The notes under the pieces are model-generated. The model was not told where the DNA came from and did not search any database. It saw nothing but the letters and a program-made list of their open reading frames with translations. From NCBI GenBank assembly GCA_019614645.1, contig JABWDB010000030.1, forward strand, positions 3,286,001 to 3,350,000: 64,000 nt of DNA, read 5' to 3'. Below, in pieces: positions 43,501 through 56,778 of this stretch; position 1 is the stretch's first letter, and every line of letters begins with the position of its first letter. The stretch comes from Stratiolaelaps scimitus (lineage: Eukaryota; Arthropoda; Arachnida; Mesostigmata; Laelapidae). The translations under genes and the position numbers were made by a program.

Positions 43501-44674
43501 AGAAACACCGACCGAAAGGAACTACACTAGTCCGTTTGTCAGCGAATGGACGCCCACCGATGTCAACGTTGCTCGAGTCAAAGAGGTAAATGCTATGGCA
43601 CCAACTCAGTCGGAAGAGATGGCTATAAAACTGCTCGGAAACGGGGTTCATCCCAGCTCATGCGGCCTCAATGGCTTCCACATTAAACGCGGACCGGGTG
43701 GACAAAGGACCCGAACAGCAAAACCTGGTGAATGGTGCTGGCAGGCGGCAATTGTCGATTCCGACAATCGCCTACTGTGTAGCGGTGCAGTAATCGGCGC
43801 CCAGTGGATTCTTACATCGGCTTCGTGTTTGGCACGAGCCAATTTCACGTCACCTGTTTCACCTCAAACTAGTGGTTTACGAGCTAAAATCGGCTATGTA
43901 GACCTGACGGGCTCAGCGGGCGGTTTGGACCGTGGACCCATAGGGGCACAAACAAAGACAGTGTCTATGGTCTACACTCATCATAATTTTAATGCCGAAA
44001 GACGGGATAATGACATCGCGTTGCTTAAGCTACACGACTTCATTGATCTGAATGGGGTCGTATGCGTCATCTGTCTACCATCGACCATTCGTCCTGAGCG
44101 GGCTGTCGAGAATTGCACCGTCACGGCCTATCGTTATGAATCACCCAAGGGAACAGCCCAAGCCAATCAGATCAACGTTACAAACAACAACAACAACAGC
44201 AACAACAACAACAATGGCAAAGTGAAATTAACGTACGAACGTGTGAGCAAGCTCGATCCTCAGGTGTGTGCAGACCTAATGGCTTTGCGCAACTACAGCC
44301 AGGCTGTCTCTCCCAGTGGAACTAGCGGTAGCATCATCTCAAGAAGTACATTTTGTGCAGGTGACATCGATAAAGCAGAACGAACGGCCACTTGCAACCC
44401 CTCCACAACCACAAACAGCCATGAAAACAGCGCAGATACTACAATAGCGGGTGACGTACATCAGACAGAGAGTCGAATTGGACATGGCATGGTTGATGTC
44501 GTTGGTTTAGGGAATCCGTTAGTCTGTCGCGTCGACGATGAGTTCTACCAACTAAGTGGTCTGTCGTCAATGTTCCTCGGTTGTACAAGTCCAGCGTCGC
44601 CAACCGTATTCACTAATCTCGCTTATTTCACCGGTTGGATTAATCAGATCACCAACGTAAATCGATACTCGTAA
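34446..44674 (+). CDS. mas: Masquerade-like secreted serine protease homologue (inactive)
   Basis: Drosophila Masquerade is an extracellular protease homologue needed for muscle attachment and axon guidance; related crustacean and insect proteins act in immunity and clotting. Exons: 34446-36098, 38065-38154, 38812-39056, 39715-39904, 40855-41196, 41341-41615, 42391-44674, about 1692 aa. The ATG at 34446 begins a clear signal peptide (MMLVFHGTLVAVLTAVCVIA). Long Ser/Thr/Pro-rich and Lys-rich linkers separate three disulfide-knot domains, each CxxxC...C...C...CC, at about 515-545, 856-887 and 929-960. The trypsin-like domain (1356-1692) has lost catalysis. LTSASC replaces LTAAHC (His to Ser, 1410), Asp is kept in DNDIALL (1473), and GLGNPLVC replaces GDSGGPLVC (Ser to Leu, about 1638). 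An Asn-rich insert interrupts the domain. Least certain are the first donor (GC-type at 36099, or GT at 36081) and the third exon's acceptor. Confidence 0.8.
38325..38395 (+). repeat. Possible tRNA-derived SINE head in masquerade intron
   Basis: A box-A-like GATGGCGGTGTCGTACC is followed about 35 nt later by a box-B-like GGTTCGAGACCCC, the order and spacing of a Pol III promoter. No second copy was found in the window. Confidence 0.3.
40488..40529. repeat. (TA)n microsatellite in masquerade intron
   Basis: About 20 AT units with one interruption, in the intron before the fifth exon. Confidence 0.9.
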
Positions 44675-46105
44675 GGCTAAGCGATCGTCTTCAAACGCGA
44701 ACGCTAATTATTATTAGAAGATACTTTCTCTATCTTTATTTATGATAATGTCACTGTTAGTCAGTTTTCAAGGTTGACATTGAACACGTCATGCATGGTC
44801 ATTCGTTTGCAGGTGCGAACCATTGGATGTATTAGTTTGTCGAGCGTTTAATAGTTCAATCACATCGAACTGATCAGTTGAGTTTACAACAATTTATCAT
44901 CCTATGACAATATCTGAACCTTTGGCGTACACTATCCAGCTTCTAAACAATTATAAATCAGTAACTATCAATAACGACAACAGCTAATTAACGCTTTAAT
45001 TAGCTGTTGCGCTTTACTCATTGTTTCTCAAAGTTAGTATTTACTAAAAAGCCGCCACTAGAGGAAGTAAAAAATTTCATTGATTCGTATTGGCTGAACG
45101 AAAATTAACATCATCATCAAACATCTCAGGTCCACCCTTGAATCGAGTTGAATTTTCTACAATCGGCTCTAAGGCTCATTGTTGGTGTATATATAATATA
45201 ATATGCTACACAAAGGATGTCCTCAATGAAGAAGACATTCCCTAGATGAAGTACACTGAAGCTACAGCATTCATAGAGCCCCTTCTGAGTCACCCGTCAG
45301 TTAGGGATGAGTGAGCAGTCTATCGGAGGTACCTAAAGGTCACCCATTTAACACCTGTGTGCTGGCCACATCATAGAACTTCATCATCAGTGGCTAGGAG
45401 CAGGACTTTAATATATCAAATAATATATATATGTAGTTATTCTATTATTATATAATACTGCTACATAGCATCCATAATCCACCGATCCACTGTGTATATA
45501 TATATATTACAGAATTATTTCATCGAATTGTTAAAATAGAGAATTTTTCCTCAGAATGAAACGTTCTTTTGATTGTACAGAATGTTATCATTATTATTAT
45601 TAGTTTGATTCGCTCCAGTATTTCTTTCTGTTCTTACCGACATATGTTGTTTCTATCCATTGCATGCTAATCACGACCTATGATAAAGCGCACACAAAAA
45701 CCGTTGCTCTCCATTCATATTCATATCTATCGTGGCAATGAGACTGAGCTGGGTAGATTAGGCAGTTACAGCTATGCATATCCCTTAGATCAGTCAGTCA
45801 ACGTACATTCTTCCAATATGGAAGAAGGTATAGTGCGGTTATCGGCGTCCACATGATTATATAGGAATCCGGTCGCGGCGTTCGCACAATATAGAGAACA
45901 TCAAATTGATCCCAAAATATGCTAATTTAAATTCCACTTCGAAAAGACGCAGCCAGCTGGGTCTTTTTCATAAATCTCTGCAATAGAACATATTTTTTGA
46001 GCTCGACTTAACCGCAGTGCCTCGCGATGTAACGTATGACACAGGGACTATTGTTCGATCCGAGTTAAATAATTAAAAAAAAGGTACAACGTGAAACATA
46101 AACAC
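44675..46105. other. Downstream flank of masquerade; no gene recognised
   Basis: Contains the 3' UTR of the masquerade-like gene, with no clear AATAAA close to the stop, and a perfect 14-bp inverted repeat at 44978-45009. No coding exon recognised. Confidence 0.5.
44978..45009. repeat. Perfect 14-bp inverted repeat, 4-nt loop
   Basis: CAACAGCTAATTAA and its exact complement flank the loop CGCT, about 300 bp past the masquerade stop codon. Confidence 0.9.
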
Positions 46106-46206
46106 AGAGGCCGCAGGTTCGAATTCCGTTGCATGACATATAAGAGAACTTAAGCATTGTATGCAGTTCCTTTAATAAATCAATAAAGCTTTCCCTTTAC
46201 CTTTAC
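46106..46206 (+). repeat. SINE family B copy, 5'-truncated
   Basis: Starts inside the tRNA-like head (GAGGCCGCAGGTTCGAATTC, box B included). It continues through GCATGACATATAAGAGAACTT and the AATAAATCAATAAAGC end to a CTTTAC repeat tail. The match to the minus-strand copy at 61738-61882 is nearly base for base. Confidence 0.75.
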
Positions 46207-49200
46207 ATAACACGACAGCGCTGGCTCAATGTCATCTTTCTTGAATTACTAATTATAATACTTATTATACAATCCTTTCTATAAACAAAGAGTTAATCTC
46301 TCCGATCTTATTCACTCAATATAACTCTAGCTGCTAGAAACAAAAACAGTAAATGTCACACCTATATATTGTTATTATTATTATATAGAAAGATAATTTC
46401 TAACTCGAACCATATTCCAGCTTTACTATAAATGACAAAATCCAAGACCTAAATTGCAGCTCTGGGTACGCGATTCCAGCTTGATCTTTATTTCCATTTT
46501 TTTTATTTCAATCTCTCTTAGGAATCATAATTACTGTTATATTTATTATTTTCATTTTCTTCATGATCTAGCTCGTAGCAGCATTGTAATGTGTGTTACC
46601 CAGTCTTCTGCGTCGCACACTGGTGAGCAGCAGCAGCATAATAATAATAATAATAATAATAAAATATAGTGTCGAAACTCAACAACGTTGCCACTGTTTT
46701 CGTGTTCATTACCGTCGATCTTTTGCCCTTTCATCTCCTGCGTTACCATGATCATGATCTGTTCCTCAGTAGGCTCTTCTCCATTCAACCATCGGCCTCT
46801 TTTTTTACATGTTGATAGCATCTCGCTCTGCCTCTTTCTCGTGTTCGTTCTCTGCAACTCTCTCACCTAATCGGCTGCCTCTCCAAACCTCTAAGCCCGT
46901 TGAATTGAAGCAGTAATCTGCATCAAACCCTCAATTAAGTGCCAAAACGTTGTGAGGCATTAGCCTTCTCTCCCCCCCAACTAACCTACCCATCTATCAT
47001 TATCGTTTGCATTTATTTTTGTTGCTTTCGACTGTAGTGCACGAGAATAGTCTTCATAAATTAGCAAATTCATCTCAATATTTCTACCTCGTTTCTCTAC
47101 GCTTCTCCATTAGTTACTTCAACCGCATCTTTTTTTATGATCTGCGATATTTCCAGGTTAATTTATCTTCACTGTGTTTTCATCTACAGCTCGCCATTCT
47201 ACTGGCCCGTGCAATTGTCACTCTAAATATTGGTGGCTGTTTTTACCGTAACAATTCCTGATATAGGCAATTTGCCAAAGCCAATACAGCCGAAGCATTC
47301 GAAACGAATATCTGTGACTCCTGATCTACATTACTTCCTCATCAGTTGCTCTCGTCATTGCAATGATTATTAGGATCATTATTAGCAGATTTATAATTAA
47401 TCATCACGGTGATGAAGTTATATTAAATAGGGGCGACGACTTCTAAACCAGCGTCAAACTGCGTCCGTTGTCCGACATTCAGCTCGATGTCAGCGAGCTA
47501 CCACACCACAAAAGACCTCAGTATTGTCTTAATGTGTCAGTATTGTCTTAAACAATAATAAATATCAATATGTTCGTATTATTATTATTAGGCAGGCGAA
47601 CGAACAAAGTCATCACGCGACGATAATCCTTCCGTCAACCTTCGATCCAGTACACGCTTCATTCCGGTGACGATTAAGCCACAAGATACAGTACATATCT
47701 ATTCTTTCCCTACTGGCCCTCACATTGGCTTATCGAACTCCATGACTCGGTCCTGCTTAATCTGGCTTTGTTTTCCAGAAATACGTTCGCTCGACTCTGC
47801 TAGATTACATCTTGGACGTAGGTTGACAACTTACGACGATCTGCGCTACTATCCCTTGTGCCTGAACTTCCCCAGACGTCCCACCTTGCCGTTCTATACA
47901 ATCCCACACTTTCATTCATTGATTCATTCATTCATCGTCACCATGATCCTTCGATTAAGCCTTGCGCTTAACCCGATTCGTTTATTAGGGTTTAGTTGGG
48001 TAAACCGGTATCAAGAATTACACGGGGCCAGAAAGTGGTTTCGCCATTTGTCTCTATAAGGCGCGCGTATGCCGAATCGGTGAATTCATATTGATGACTG
48101 AATTCGAGGACAGATTGATGAAAAATTTAGTCCTTAAACAAGAGTGTAGTTGTCCCATACGAGTTAAATAGAATGATTCCCTTGAACATCTCGACGTACG
48201 CTATAGAAGCATCGGGGTTATCACGAAGTGATCAATCAATATTCAGCAAACGCGAAGTTTTCCCAAGTGGAGGAGGTCTTGCTATTGCATAGTCTCCCCA
48301 ACGAGCGTTCGTTTGCAGTCACTACCGCGTTTGATCGAGCCCTGCTGCGGCAAATGTAGGGATGAAGTGAACCGCGCCGTACAATACAATATACATTCTA
48401 TTCTCATCTACTATCCGACTCTCTGAGTTCCCTTTTCGTTTCTGTCTTGCCTCCTCGCTCTGTATAAAATAGCGTATCCTGTTTATTATGTTATTATCCA
48501 GTAGGGACTATACAGGCTTGTAGCACGCTACTCATAGAGACTAACCACACACACTTACCTGCCCCCCACCGGCTTTATTAGAGAACAAAAACAATCATCG
48601 CCCTTTCTACAGGAAATCGCGCTTTGCTACACCGCAAAACCTGTTCTGGACGGTCCATCTATTCTAGTTCTCTGATAATGACACACTCGGGGTGTTATTA
48701 AAGCACACGGAACGATTCTAATAGGAAAAATAGGGCCTTTGTATCGACTGTGCCATCGTGTTATCACCACTCGAACATGTTAAAACCACGCTTTATAGCA
48801 TTTTTATCCATAGTTTATCTGCTGATTATGCTGTGATGCATTTTACAACCAATTAACAGAAAAATTAACGAAATAATATAATATATATATATATATATAT
48901 GTGTGTGTGTATATCCTTTAGTGTTCGGTGGCCACAGTAGCAGACACTAAGGCAAAATCATGTATACCAGCAACACATAGACAGATAATCGTGTTTGACC
49001 ACTTTCACTACGTATCAGAGAAGATGTCTCAGATATGAATAGCCTGTTTATTGTTGTTTTCTATTGTATCTTAGTTTGTCTTCCGAAATGTCGTAATGCT
49101 TAAACTGAAGAGATAAAAAAAATCAATCCTCAATAACTACATCACCATTTGTTGAATCTATAAAATAACAGTTAAAACAATAATAATGTCACAGTCACAC

Positions 49201-50159
49201 ATGTCATGTCCGTACTCAGAAATGCCACCAGCCGACTCCTCGATGCTTCCAATCCTTCAGTGTACTATACATACACACACACACACACACACACACATGC
49301 GTTCATTCGTTCGTTCTTATTATACGATAAAATTCAACCACACACACACTCTCACACATGCACGTATACATGCTAACACCACCACAATCAATCTGGGGCT
49401 TGTGATCGTGGTGACCAAAACGGGGTCTATGTTGTATAATCCAACGAGCCGTACCGGGGGAGCCGCAGCTTTGTGTTATCCCCCACAGTAATCAAAGTTC
49501 TCTTCCCTTTGCCACACTGATAATTGTTATTACAATCATCATCATCATCATCATTAGCATATCAGCAGCGTCATCATCGTCATTGTCGTTAACCTCAGCA
49601 GCAGTATTACGTCAGCATTATTGTCAGCAACAGCAACACAGTTCACAAATATTCCGCACGATCTCGCTATAACTCCATTTGTTTTTATTTCCTGTATCTC
49701 TCTTTCCTTTTCTTTCTTTCTCTCTCTCTTTCTTTGTTCCAACCCTTACGATGAGGTCGTCGTCGTCGTCGCCGCCGCTACCACCACCATCATCATCATT
49801 GTACTCGTCATCATCGGAGTGCACGCAGCTCTGCCATCGTGTCCACGTTTATTTGTTTGTCGGCCTGTGTATGGCGTTCAGTTCTGTCCCCGTACTCGTC
49901 CTAATTAAGGCCAAACATCTCTCCATCCAGCGATCTCTCGTTCACCGGCTATACTACTGCTGCTGCTGCTGCTGTTGTTGATAATGCTGCTGCAACTTTT
50001 ACTGTTTACTGTTCGGGATGCTGCAAAATGTAGGTTGTGCCTGTGTGCCTATATGCTCTGCATGGCCGTTGTTCTGTGTGTATGTGTGTGTGTGTGTGCG
50101 TGAGAGAGGGTGTATACTTTGTGTGTCTGTTTATGTATAAAGTATGTGAGCGGTTTTCA
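46207..50159. other. Non-coding, rich in simple repeats
   Basis: Contains (ATA)n near 46638-46662, (TA)n(TG)n at 48882-48912, (CA)n at about 49270-49297, ATC/GTC/CTG trinucleotide runs at 49535-49985 and (TG)n at 50075-50099. The many open frames here come from these repeats. Part may be 3' UTR of the minus-strand UBE2L3 gene. Confidence 0.6.
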
Positions 50160-50165
50160 TTTATT
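50160..50165 (-). terminator. Probable poly(A) signal of UBE2L3
   Basis: AATAAA on the minus strand about 95 nt past the UBE2L3 stop codon. Confidence 0.45.
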
Positions 50166-50258
50166 TGCTTGTCAGTGATCTCCACCGCGCACGAGACTGT
50201 TGCCATTTGTGACAGAGCGCGGACAGACAGCGGCGCAATGGATTACAGTAGGGTAGGT

Positions 50259-53200
50259 TTATTCAGGCGGTCTCTTCTCTGCGTACTTCTTGGTGAAGTC
50301 CTCGGCATTCTTCATGAACTTCTTGCGATCCTTCGTGAACTCCTCGGCGAGGTCGGTGCGCATCGGATGCTCCGGCTCAGGTTCAGCAACTAGCGTCGCC
50401 AACTCTTGAAGAACCTGAATCAACCCGTAGGGGTAAGCAACGTTATGAGGCACACTACTGCTTGAAATCACAGTAAGTAAGCACAGTTAGCAACTGCCGA
50501 AGACTCCCTATTCCGATAAAAGACCATTTAAAAATCGAAAAGATGAGATACAGAAATTCCAGAAGAATCTTTCACGGCACAGACACTATAGTCGTCTTAT
50601 ACCAGACTAGACTAAATGGTTTGGTTATGTGAAGTTGGATCATACATAGAATAACAATAGGGTAACCTCGTACTGTACCAAGAAAAAGTCTCATTGCGTT
50701 TAAAATCGTTTTCGTTTCCATAGCCAAGAAAATGACGACAATTTAGTTGCAGTTTGTCTGAAAATAATCGTTCTGCAAAAACTTACCCGTTCGACCTTTG
50801 TGGCGGGCTTCCATCTCTCAGGAAGAATGATTGGCAGACATACGGAGCCTTCTGCATCGACATTTGGGTGGTAAATCTTGGTGAGAAACATCAATCTCGG
50901 TGGCTTGAAAGGAAACTCTGGCGGGAATTGGATCTCCACACGAAAAGCGCCTGAATAAAGCAAACAATATACAATCGATATAGCAAATAAATAAGGTAAA
51001 TAAACATTGAACGCTGCGCCCGCTATCAGTACATTAACCTTATACCGCCTTTAAATAGTGTGTTACCGTATATGCCTCATTAATGTCGGTAACATAAGCG
51101 ATTAGATTTGGACGTGTGACAGCTCTGGGTCTATTGAAGTATATGGCCAAAAATAATCTATATACTTCCTAACATGTGTTGAGAAAGGTTTTTAAATAAC
51201 TATAATAAGAATCTTTGTCGTGAGTACACGAAACGCGCTTCTTGGTGAAGCTTCGCCCAAAATGATGAACATGATAAGTCGCCCATTATTATTATAATTT
51301 TTGTCAAAGACCTGTGATTCTCTCTACTTTCTGTTATTCTGTACAGTTATCTCTGGCATTCACCTAGTCAATACACTTCCCCAGTCACTGACTGATCAAA
51401 TTGTTGAAACTACCCAAGGGAGACAGCGAATCTCTGACAAGAGAAGGTGAGTTTAAAATAAGAATTAAAATACCTAGTTATAACGTAACACCAGATCGAC
51501 AACTGGCAAGAATGAGAAAAAAACCTCCGAAACAGCAACATGTTCACACATGTCATTATGTTTCATTCATTCACAGCCAGATCGTAAAATGCAAACTAAA
51601 GCCCTCACGATACAACGTGAGCAGATCTTGGTTCAATCATTTTCAAATACGTACGGTCCATCATCATACGACTCACGAGAGATATGTGGTAGTATCTGGC
51701 TCAGGAGTGAGTATGTCTTTTGAGGTGGGACATTTTGTTTTCACAAGATTAGTTGTATCAGCCTACTTTGTCGCCAGCTGTTAACTGACTACTTTCCTAA
51801 ATCTCAAAACGTATTGTGTTTACACAAGCTTAAGCGTTGTGAAATTGCAGCTCCTTTAATAAACCAATAAAGCTTTACCTTTACCTTACCTTACCTCATC
51901 TTGTATTGCTATACGAACAAGGAGAATTGGCTTGCGTTCGATGAAATACAAGGCAATTAACTTCACGAGAAGTACAGACGTCTTGCCACGTCTCGTCAAA
52001 CCTTGACATTGCAACAACCCCTCTCGTCCCCTTGACCTGGAGAGGTCAATCTGAACAATCCCAGGCCCACTGCAATCTGATACGGAGGTCTGTACCGAGT
52101 AGGTTTTGCACTGGGCTAACTCACTCCTTGCGTGCATCTGTCTCTATTATTCGCTTTCATATAGCTACTATTTCTATGGTAAATCTACATTGGTAGCTGA
52201 GCTGTCACAGCCAACGAACCCCAAGGGTAACCCCATTCAGCCCACTATTTCATCGATCCATATATTGGCTATACTCCGGTCCGACCGCCAACTGGCGACA
52301 ACGTTTAAGCCAGCTTCCGCCGTCTACCACTAAGGGCGAAGTCCATGCTATTGCCCGAACTTCAAGGTTATTTTCCCACTCAATATGGTAATGCAGTGAT
52401 GCCAGGCCATACTAGGTAATAAATATTTCGAAATATCAAACACCGGAGTCGCGCATCTAAATACCGTACTACATAATATACACCAGACCAGCAAAAACAG
52501 TTGTGTATACCAATAGTTATAATCTAGATTACTGGTACCTTTCACGCCAGAGAAATTGTCACCCATCGCGACTGTTAAAGGTAAAAGAACAACTACTTAC
52601 GGAACGATCGGCAGAAGTCTGTAGTGTAGTCTAATCAATGTACCAACCTTTATTGTAGGGGGGATTCTCAGGCACAATGAGAAGGTTCCAGAGCAATATA
52701 TTTTCGTCGGACACTTGAATGTCACGGACAACCCTCATTGGGGAGTTCCGCAATTCACCGAGCTCCTGAAATTATACAGGAATTATTGGAACCTTTTAGT
52801 AAACATCATCTCCTAATAGAACATCACTTTTACCTTAAATTATATATCTTCCCTAGCTGGACATGGCTTCAGCACAAGGGTTTTTCCAGCTATTGCCCTG
52901 CGCATTAATCTACACTTTGTTATTGTTATATTTCATATATTTATTTAATCAATAATACGGTGAATTCGTACTTCTGTTATTGTTCATGTGAATGTAGATT
53001 TTTATCTTAGAGTTTATATCTCACAAATCAAATTTGTGTATAATTATGCTAGACGTACTCCATGCAATGAGAGTGTCATTGTGAATAGCTTAACACACAT
53101 TGTTGTGGCATACGACTATTAGGCTCATGAAATGTACTGGCAAAGAATGTATTCCTTAGCCCCAGCCTTAGGCGATGAACTCCACCTGAATATTACTTCT

Positions 53201-54016
53201 TATAATTCAGTACTTCTTTATCTGAGAACTTCAGCAGTGTGGAACTGCAGTTCCATGAAGAAACCTCAATTTCAATGAATACTAAGCTCTTTCTTGGACT
53301 ACATTGTCACAACTTGTTCAGACATATCGAGCTCTCTCGCAAAGGGCAATACATAACAAAATTGAAAGGTTTTCTCCTCGAGATCATATTTCAGACAGTA
53401 CATTTCAGGTATTTTTGAAAAGTGTACGAGAAAAATGAAAAAACACATTGCGACTCTGTTCCTAATTTTTTATAAAGTATGGGAAACCAAATTATCTGAA
53501 CCGATTCTATTTATAAATTCCTAAAAAATAGATGTGAGTTCGACATAGCTCCTCGTTTTACGCCATCTTACAAAATTTATAGAACGTGGTTCGCTTGGTT
53601 TTATACTTCTTCGGTCATAGCTCGGAACCATGAAATAAGGCTAGGGACTTCAAAATCAAACACCTAATGGAGTCACCTCATCATTTTTTTTATACATTGG
53701 TAATACTTCAAATATATTTCGAAGATGGCGATTTCTTGAGTATTAATATCGAGTGAGAACTTGAGTATTGTAAACAACTGCAGTTCCGTTCATAAAACAA
53801 ACTCCTTGTACAGTAGTTTATTAAGCGGAGGGAGACGACGTTATGGCTCTATTCGATGTTTCGTTTTTGGGTAAGCCAGACGTACTTTATGCGTTCTAGG
53901 TTATGACAGGTATTCCGTACATCTGAGGTAATTCCAGAGTCTATGTAATGAAATGAAATGTTTGCAATGAAATCGATTTGACTGCTTACCCGACCAAGTC
54001 GGCGTACTCCTGCCAT
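50259..54016 (-). CDS. UBE2L3: Ubiquitin-conjugating enzyme E2 L3 (UbcH7 type)
   Basis: Cytosolic/nuclear E2 that, from family knowledge, passes ubiquitin to HECT and RBR ligases such as Parkin. Four exons join in phase: 54016-53990, 52765-52648, 50950-50787, 50414-50259. They give 154 aa, exactly the human length. The UBC fold is complete: [24 protein letters not shown], the HPN motif (76-78), active-site Cys86 in GSVCLP, and the C-terminal helices ([19 protein letters not shown], then [14 protein letters not shown]). Phe63, the residue known to contact HECT and RBR ligases, is kept. The start MAGVRRL was chosen because it aligns with the short N-terminus of the family; an upstream in-frame Met lies in a longer open frame. 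Introns are 1.2, 1.7 and 0.4 kb. The Drosophila counterpart is Ubc10. Confidence 0.95.
51823..51897 (+). repeat. SINE family B 3' fragment in UBE2L3 intron
   Basis: Shares GCTTAAGC, TTGCAG-TCC, TTTAATAAA-CAATAAAGCTTTACC and a (TTACC)n tail with the other family B copies. The tRNA-like head is missing. Confidence 0.65.
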
Positions 54017-56778
54017 TATGGCAGCGGCAACGAACCCGTCCCGCAAGTGGATGACACTTCAATTAACGGTAAAATAGCACGTCAAAGTTAATGTCGAACA
54101 CAGTCAAGTAAAGCACGTCCAGCAGGTCCAGTAGAGTCTGACAGATAAAGTAGCTCCAACACTCGACGTTACTATTCAGGTATTCCTTCTCTTTCGAGCG
54201 TGCTCCTTGTAGCTTTTTCCTCCAGGTTTCTGTTCCTCAGCACACACCTACCTAACAGACGGGGTTGCATCACAGCGAATGAAATTTAGTACCGAGTGGT
54301 ATGGTGATAAAGCACTGGACAAATAACAGGCAGCCAAACGTACAGATATATTATTATTCTTATCGTTTTCTATTATTTTCATTAATTATTCTGGTATGGT
54401 AAGGGAGGAAGTCGACGGGGAGTTGATAAGGGCTACAGTAATTCGTCTCTCCGGAACAAACATCCGGAGTTCGACTTGGACAATTGCCGCGGACTCTCAT
54501 TTATTGTCGCTCATCTCCTGCACGAAGAGTTACGGCACGATACTTTGCTCGACCCACACAATGAAACTAAATGCGCAGTCATCACAAACTGCGGCCAAGT
54601 GTAGTATCTTGGATCGACGGCAGCGGTTACAACATTGATCTGTGTTATGTGATGCTGGACCAGGTACTGTGAAATTGGGATCAGAGTAGACAGAGAAGGA
54701 GCTCACGTCTCGAGACTGGATGGTCCTGTTCGGCCGACAGAGTTTGAACTGCACATAATCGCTTTTGCCAACAGTCAAACTCAAACCAGGTAGCACAATC
54801 ACAGAGAACGAAATATTACCTTGCACTAAGAGTAAAGGGCCTCCACCTCCGGATGTACTTACCCGCTCTCTCATCATCACCATCATCATCGTAGTCAAAG
54901 CAGCTCATAGCGGCCGCTAGAGCTCGATTTGGAATGACGGCGCACCATTTCGAAACAGATGCTGACAGGAGCGCGAAGCTCCCTTTGATCCATGCATCAT
55001 CCCCTATTTACCTCTTCTTCATCTATATGGGAGTATCTACAACATTTTATAGTAAGACATGATGTGTTTAGCTGAGTCAAATTAGCGTGTTAAGAATGGT
55101 TAGTGATCACCCTCCACGTCACGGTTTCTAGTCGGCTCCTTTCTACATCTAGCTGTCTAACTGGCAGTACAACTCCCCGCATGTATTACTGGACCGAAGC
55201 CACGTGCATGGATCAGCCCACTGGCCAGTCGATGTTCCAGGAGTGAAATTTGACAATATTCATTCATTGAGACATACATGAATACTTATTGTAGTTAAGC
55301 CATCTTCTTGCCTCGGGTGTTTAGAGCGAACTCCTAACACTATTCGACCTTAGTGAAAACTTCCTTGTCACGTATTGTGTACAAATCCTCGAGATGCCTA
55401 GGTTTTGTGCTCAGTAGGTGCAACAACTGCCGGACAACCTAACAAAAACGTCTTCTACAATAGGACAAATATTTGCTGGATTAATTTCAGCTGCTGCGGG
55501 GAGTTCCATACACTGTTTATGTCCTATAAGGAGGGGTGCTTGTTTCACCACTACAGGTTAATACAAGATTGTTATCGCTTATTTTAACTTTGTAACAGTG
55601 TCCCGTTGTGCTCTGAGAGCTAGATGGACCCCACACGGTGTAGTCATTGCTGAAAAGTGACATGATCGGCCTAACAGACTGGGTGCACATTTTGCATCTA
55701 GCTGCATCGCAACGATCGGCAGACGCCAGCCCGCTGTGCGTGTTATTGTTATTGGTTGCATGTACCGATGATGCTGGCTGTAATCGTTCCGTCGGCTGAG
55801 GACTGGCCAAAAGCAACAGGGAGCCTTGAAATCATCGCCATAGGGAAGTGTGGACTTTTCACCCGACATTTCCCGTGGTGATGCCTCCATATTATGGATA
55901 AGTGCCGGCAGCCTCAAATGAAAAAAATAGTATCCTCGATCTGAAATGCCTGATGGGAGATTGTCTGAGGACCAGCAAACAAAAAAAACCTTTTTGTATC
56001 GTCAATTTTGGACCTTTGTCTAACGCAGAACTGTGACGGCTCTAATGGGATAAATGTGTCTGGAAATCGAGATAATTTAGAATCCTTGGATAATTGGGTT
56101 TACGTTCTGCGTGTTATTCATTTGGTCTGACACCAACAAACGAGTGTAGCCTAAAAACGCAGACTAATGGGGCTGCAATTGTCTAGAGGCACGAGCGTCT
56201 CTGGGCACCATTACTGTCTTGTACAACTAATAGCTGATAAGTGTCTCTCTCAAATGTTATTCTTATTTTTCGCTATCAGCACGACATGTGGAACATAGAC
56301 TGGTACCTTGTGAATTAGTTAATATATGGTAGAAAACAACAATGCGAACTGGCGTCTCGATACTTTGTTTTTGGTAATGTGCTTGTTGTAGCCACTCCTG
56401 ATTTATCTAGCTAGTGCTCTGCCACCCATAGCGAGCCAGAAGAGAGGGAGAGAGGGAGAGAGAGAGAGCAGCTTTAACAAGCAAAGCAAGCGAACCTCCA
56501 AAAACGCACAGACTTCACTTAGCCAGTCAACAAGATGAACTGCGCACCAAAAAGAAGTATGGCCCCATGAGCTACGTAAGATAACGTGTTTTATATAGGA
56601 AAACAGAGAAGTCGGTTCTGTATTTGTGTATAGCTTACGCCTCTACAGCTCAATCGAAAAGAACTTAAGATGTCGCCAGTTCCGCACATTTATTTAATTC
56701 ACGTTTCTCTTATAATGTTTTTTTGTTCGAGATTACCGCTATGGTCCATGACAGCTCGCAACGCAGCTATAAGGCTTT
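54017..56778. other. Upstream flank of UBE2L3; no gene recognised
   Basis: Includes the UBE2L3 promoter, a possible isolated first exon on the minus strand (54863-54908) and a GA-rich run at 56445-56468. No other coding evidence. Confidence 0.5.

Noticed and set aside
47667..48059. 130-codon plus-strand open frame
   Set aside because: No conserved motif, no splice context, low-complexity stretches.
49554..50206. Several open frames on both strands
   Set aside because: They are translations of CAT/GTC/CTG and TG repeats.
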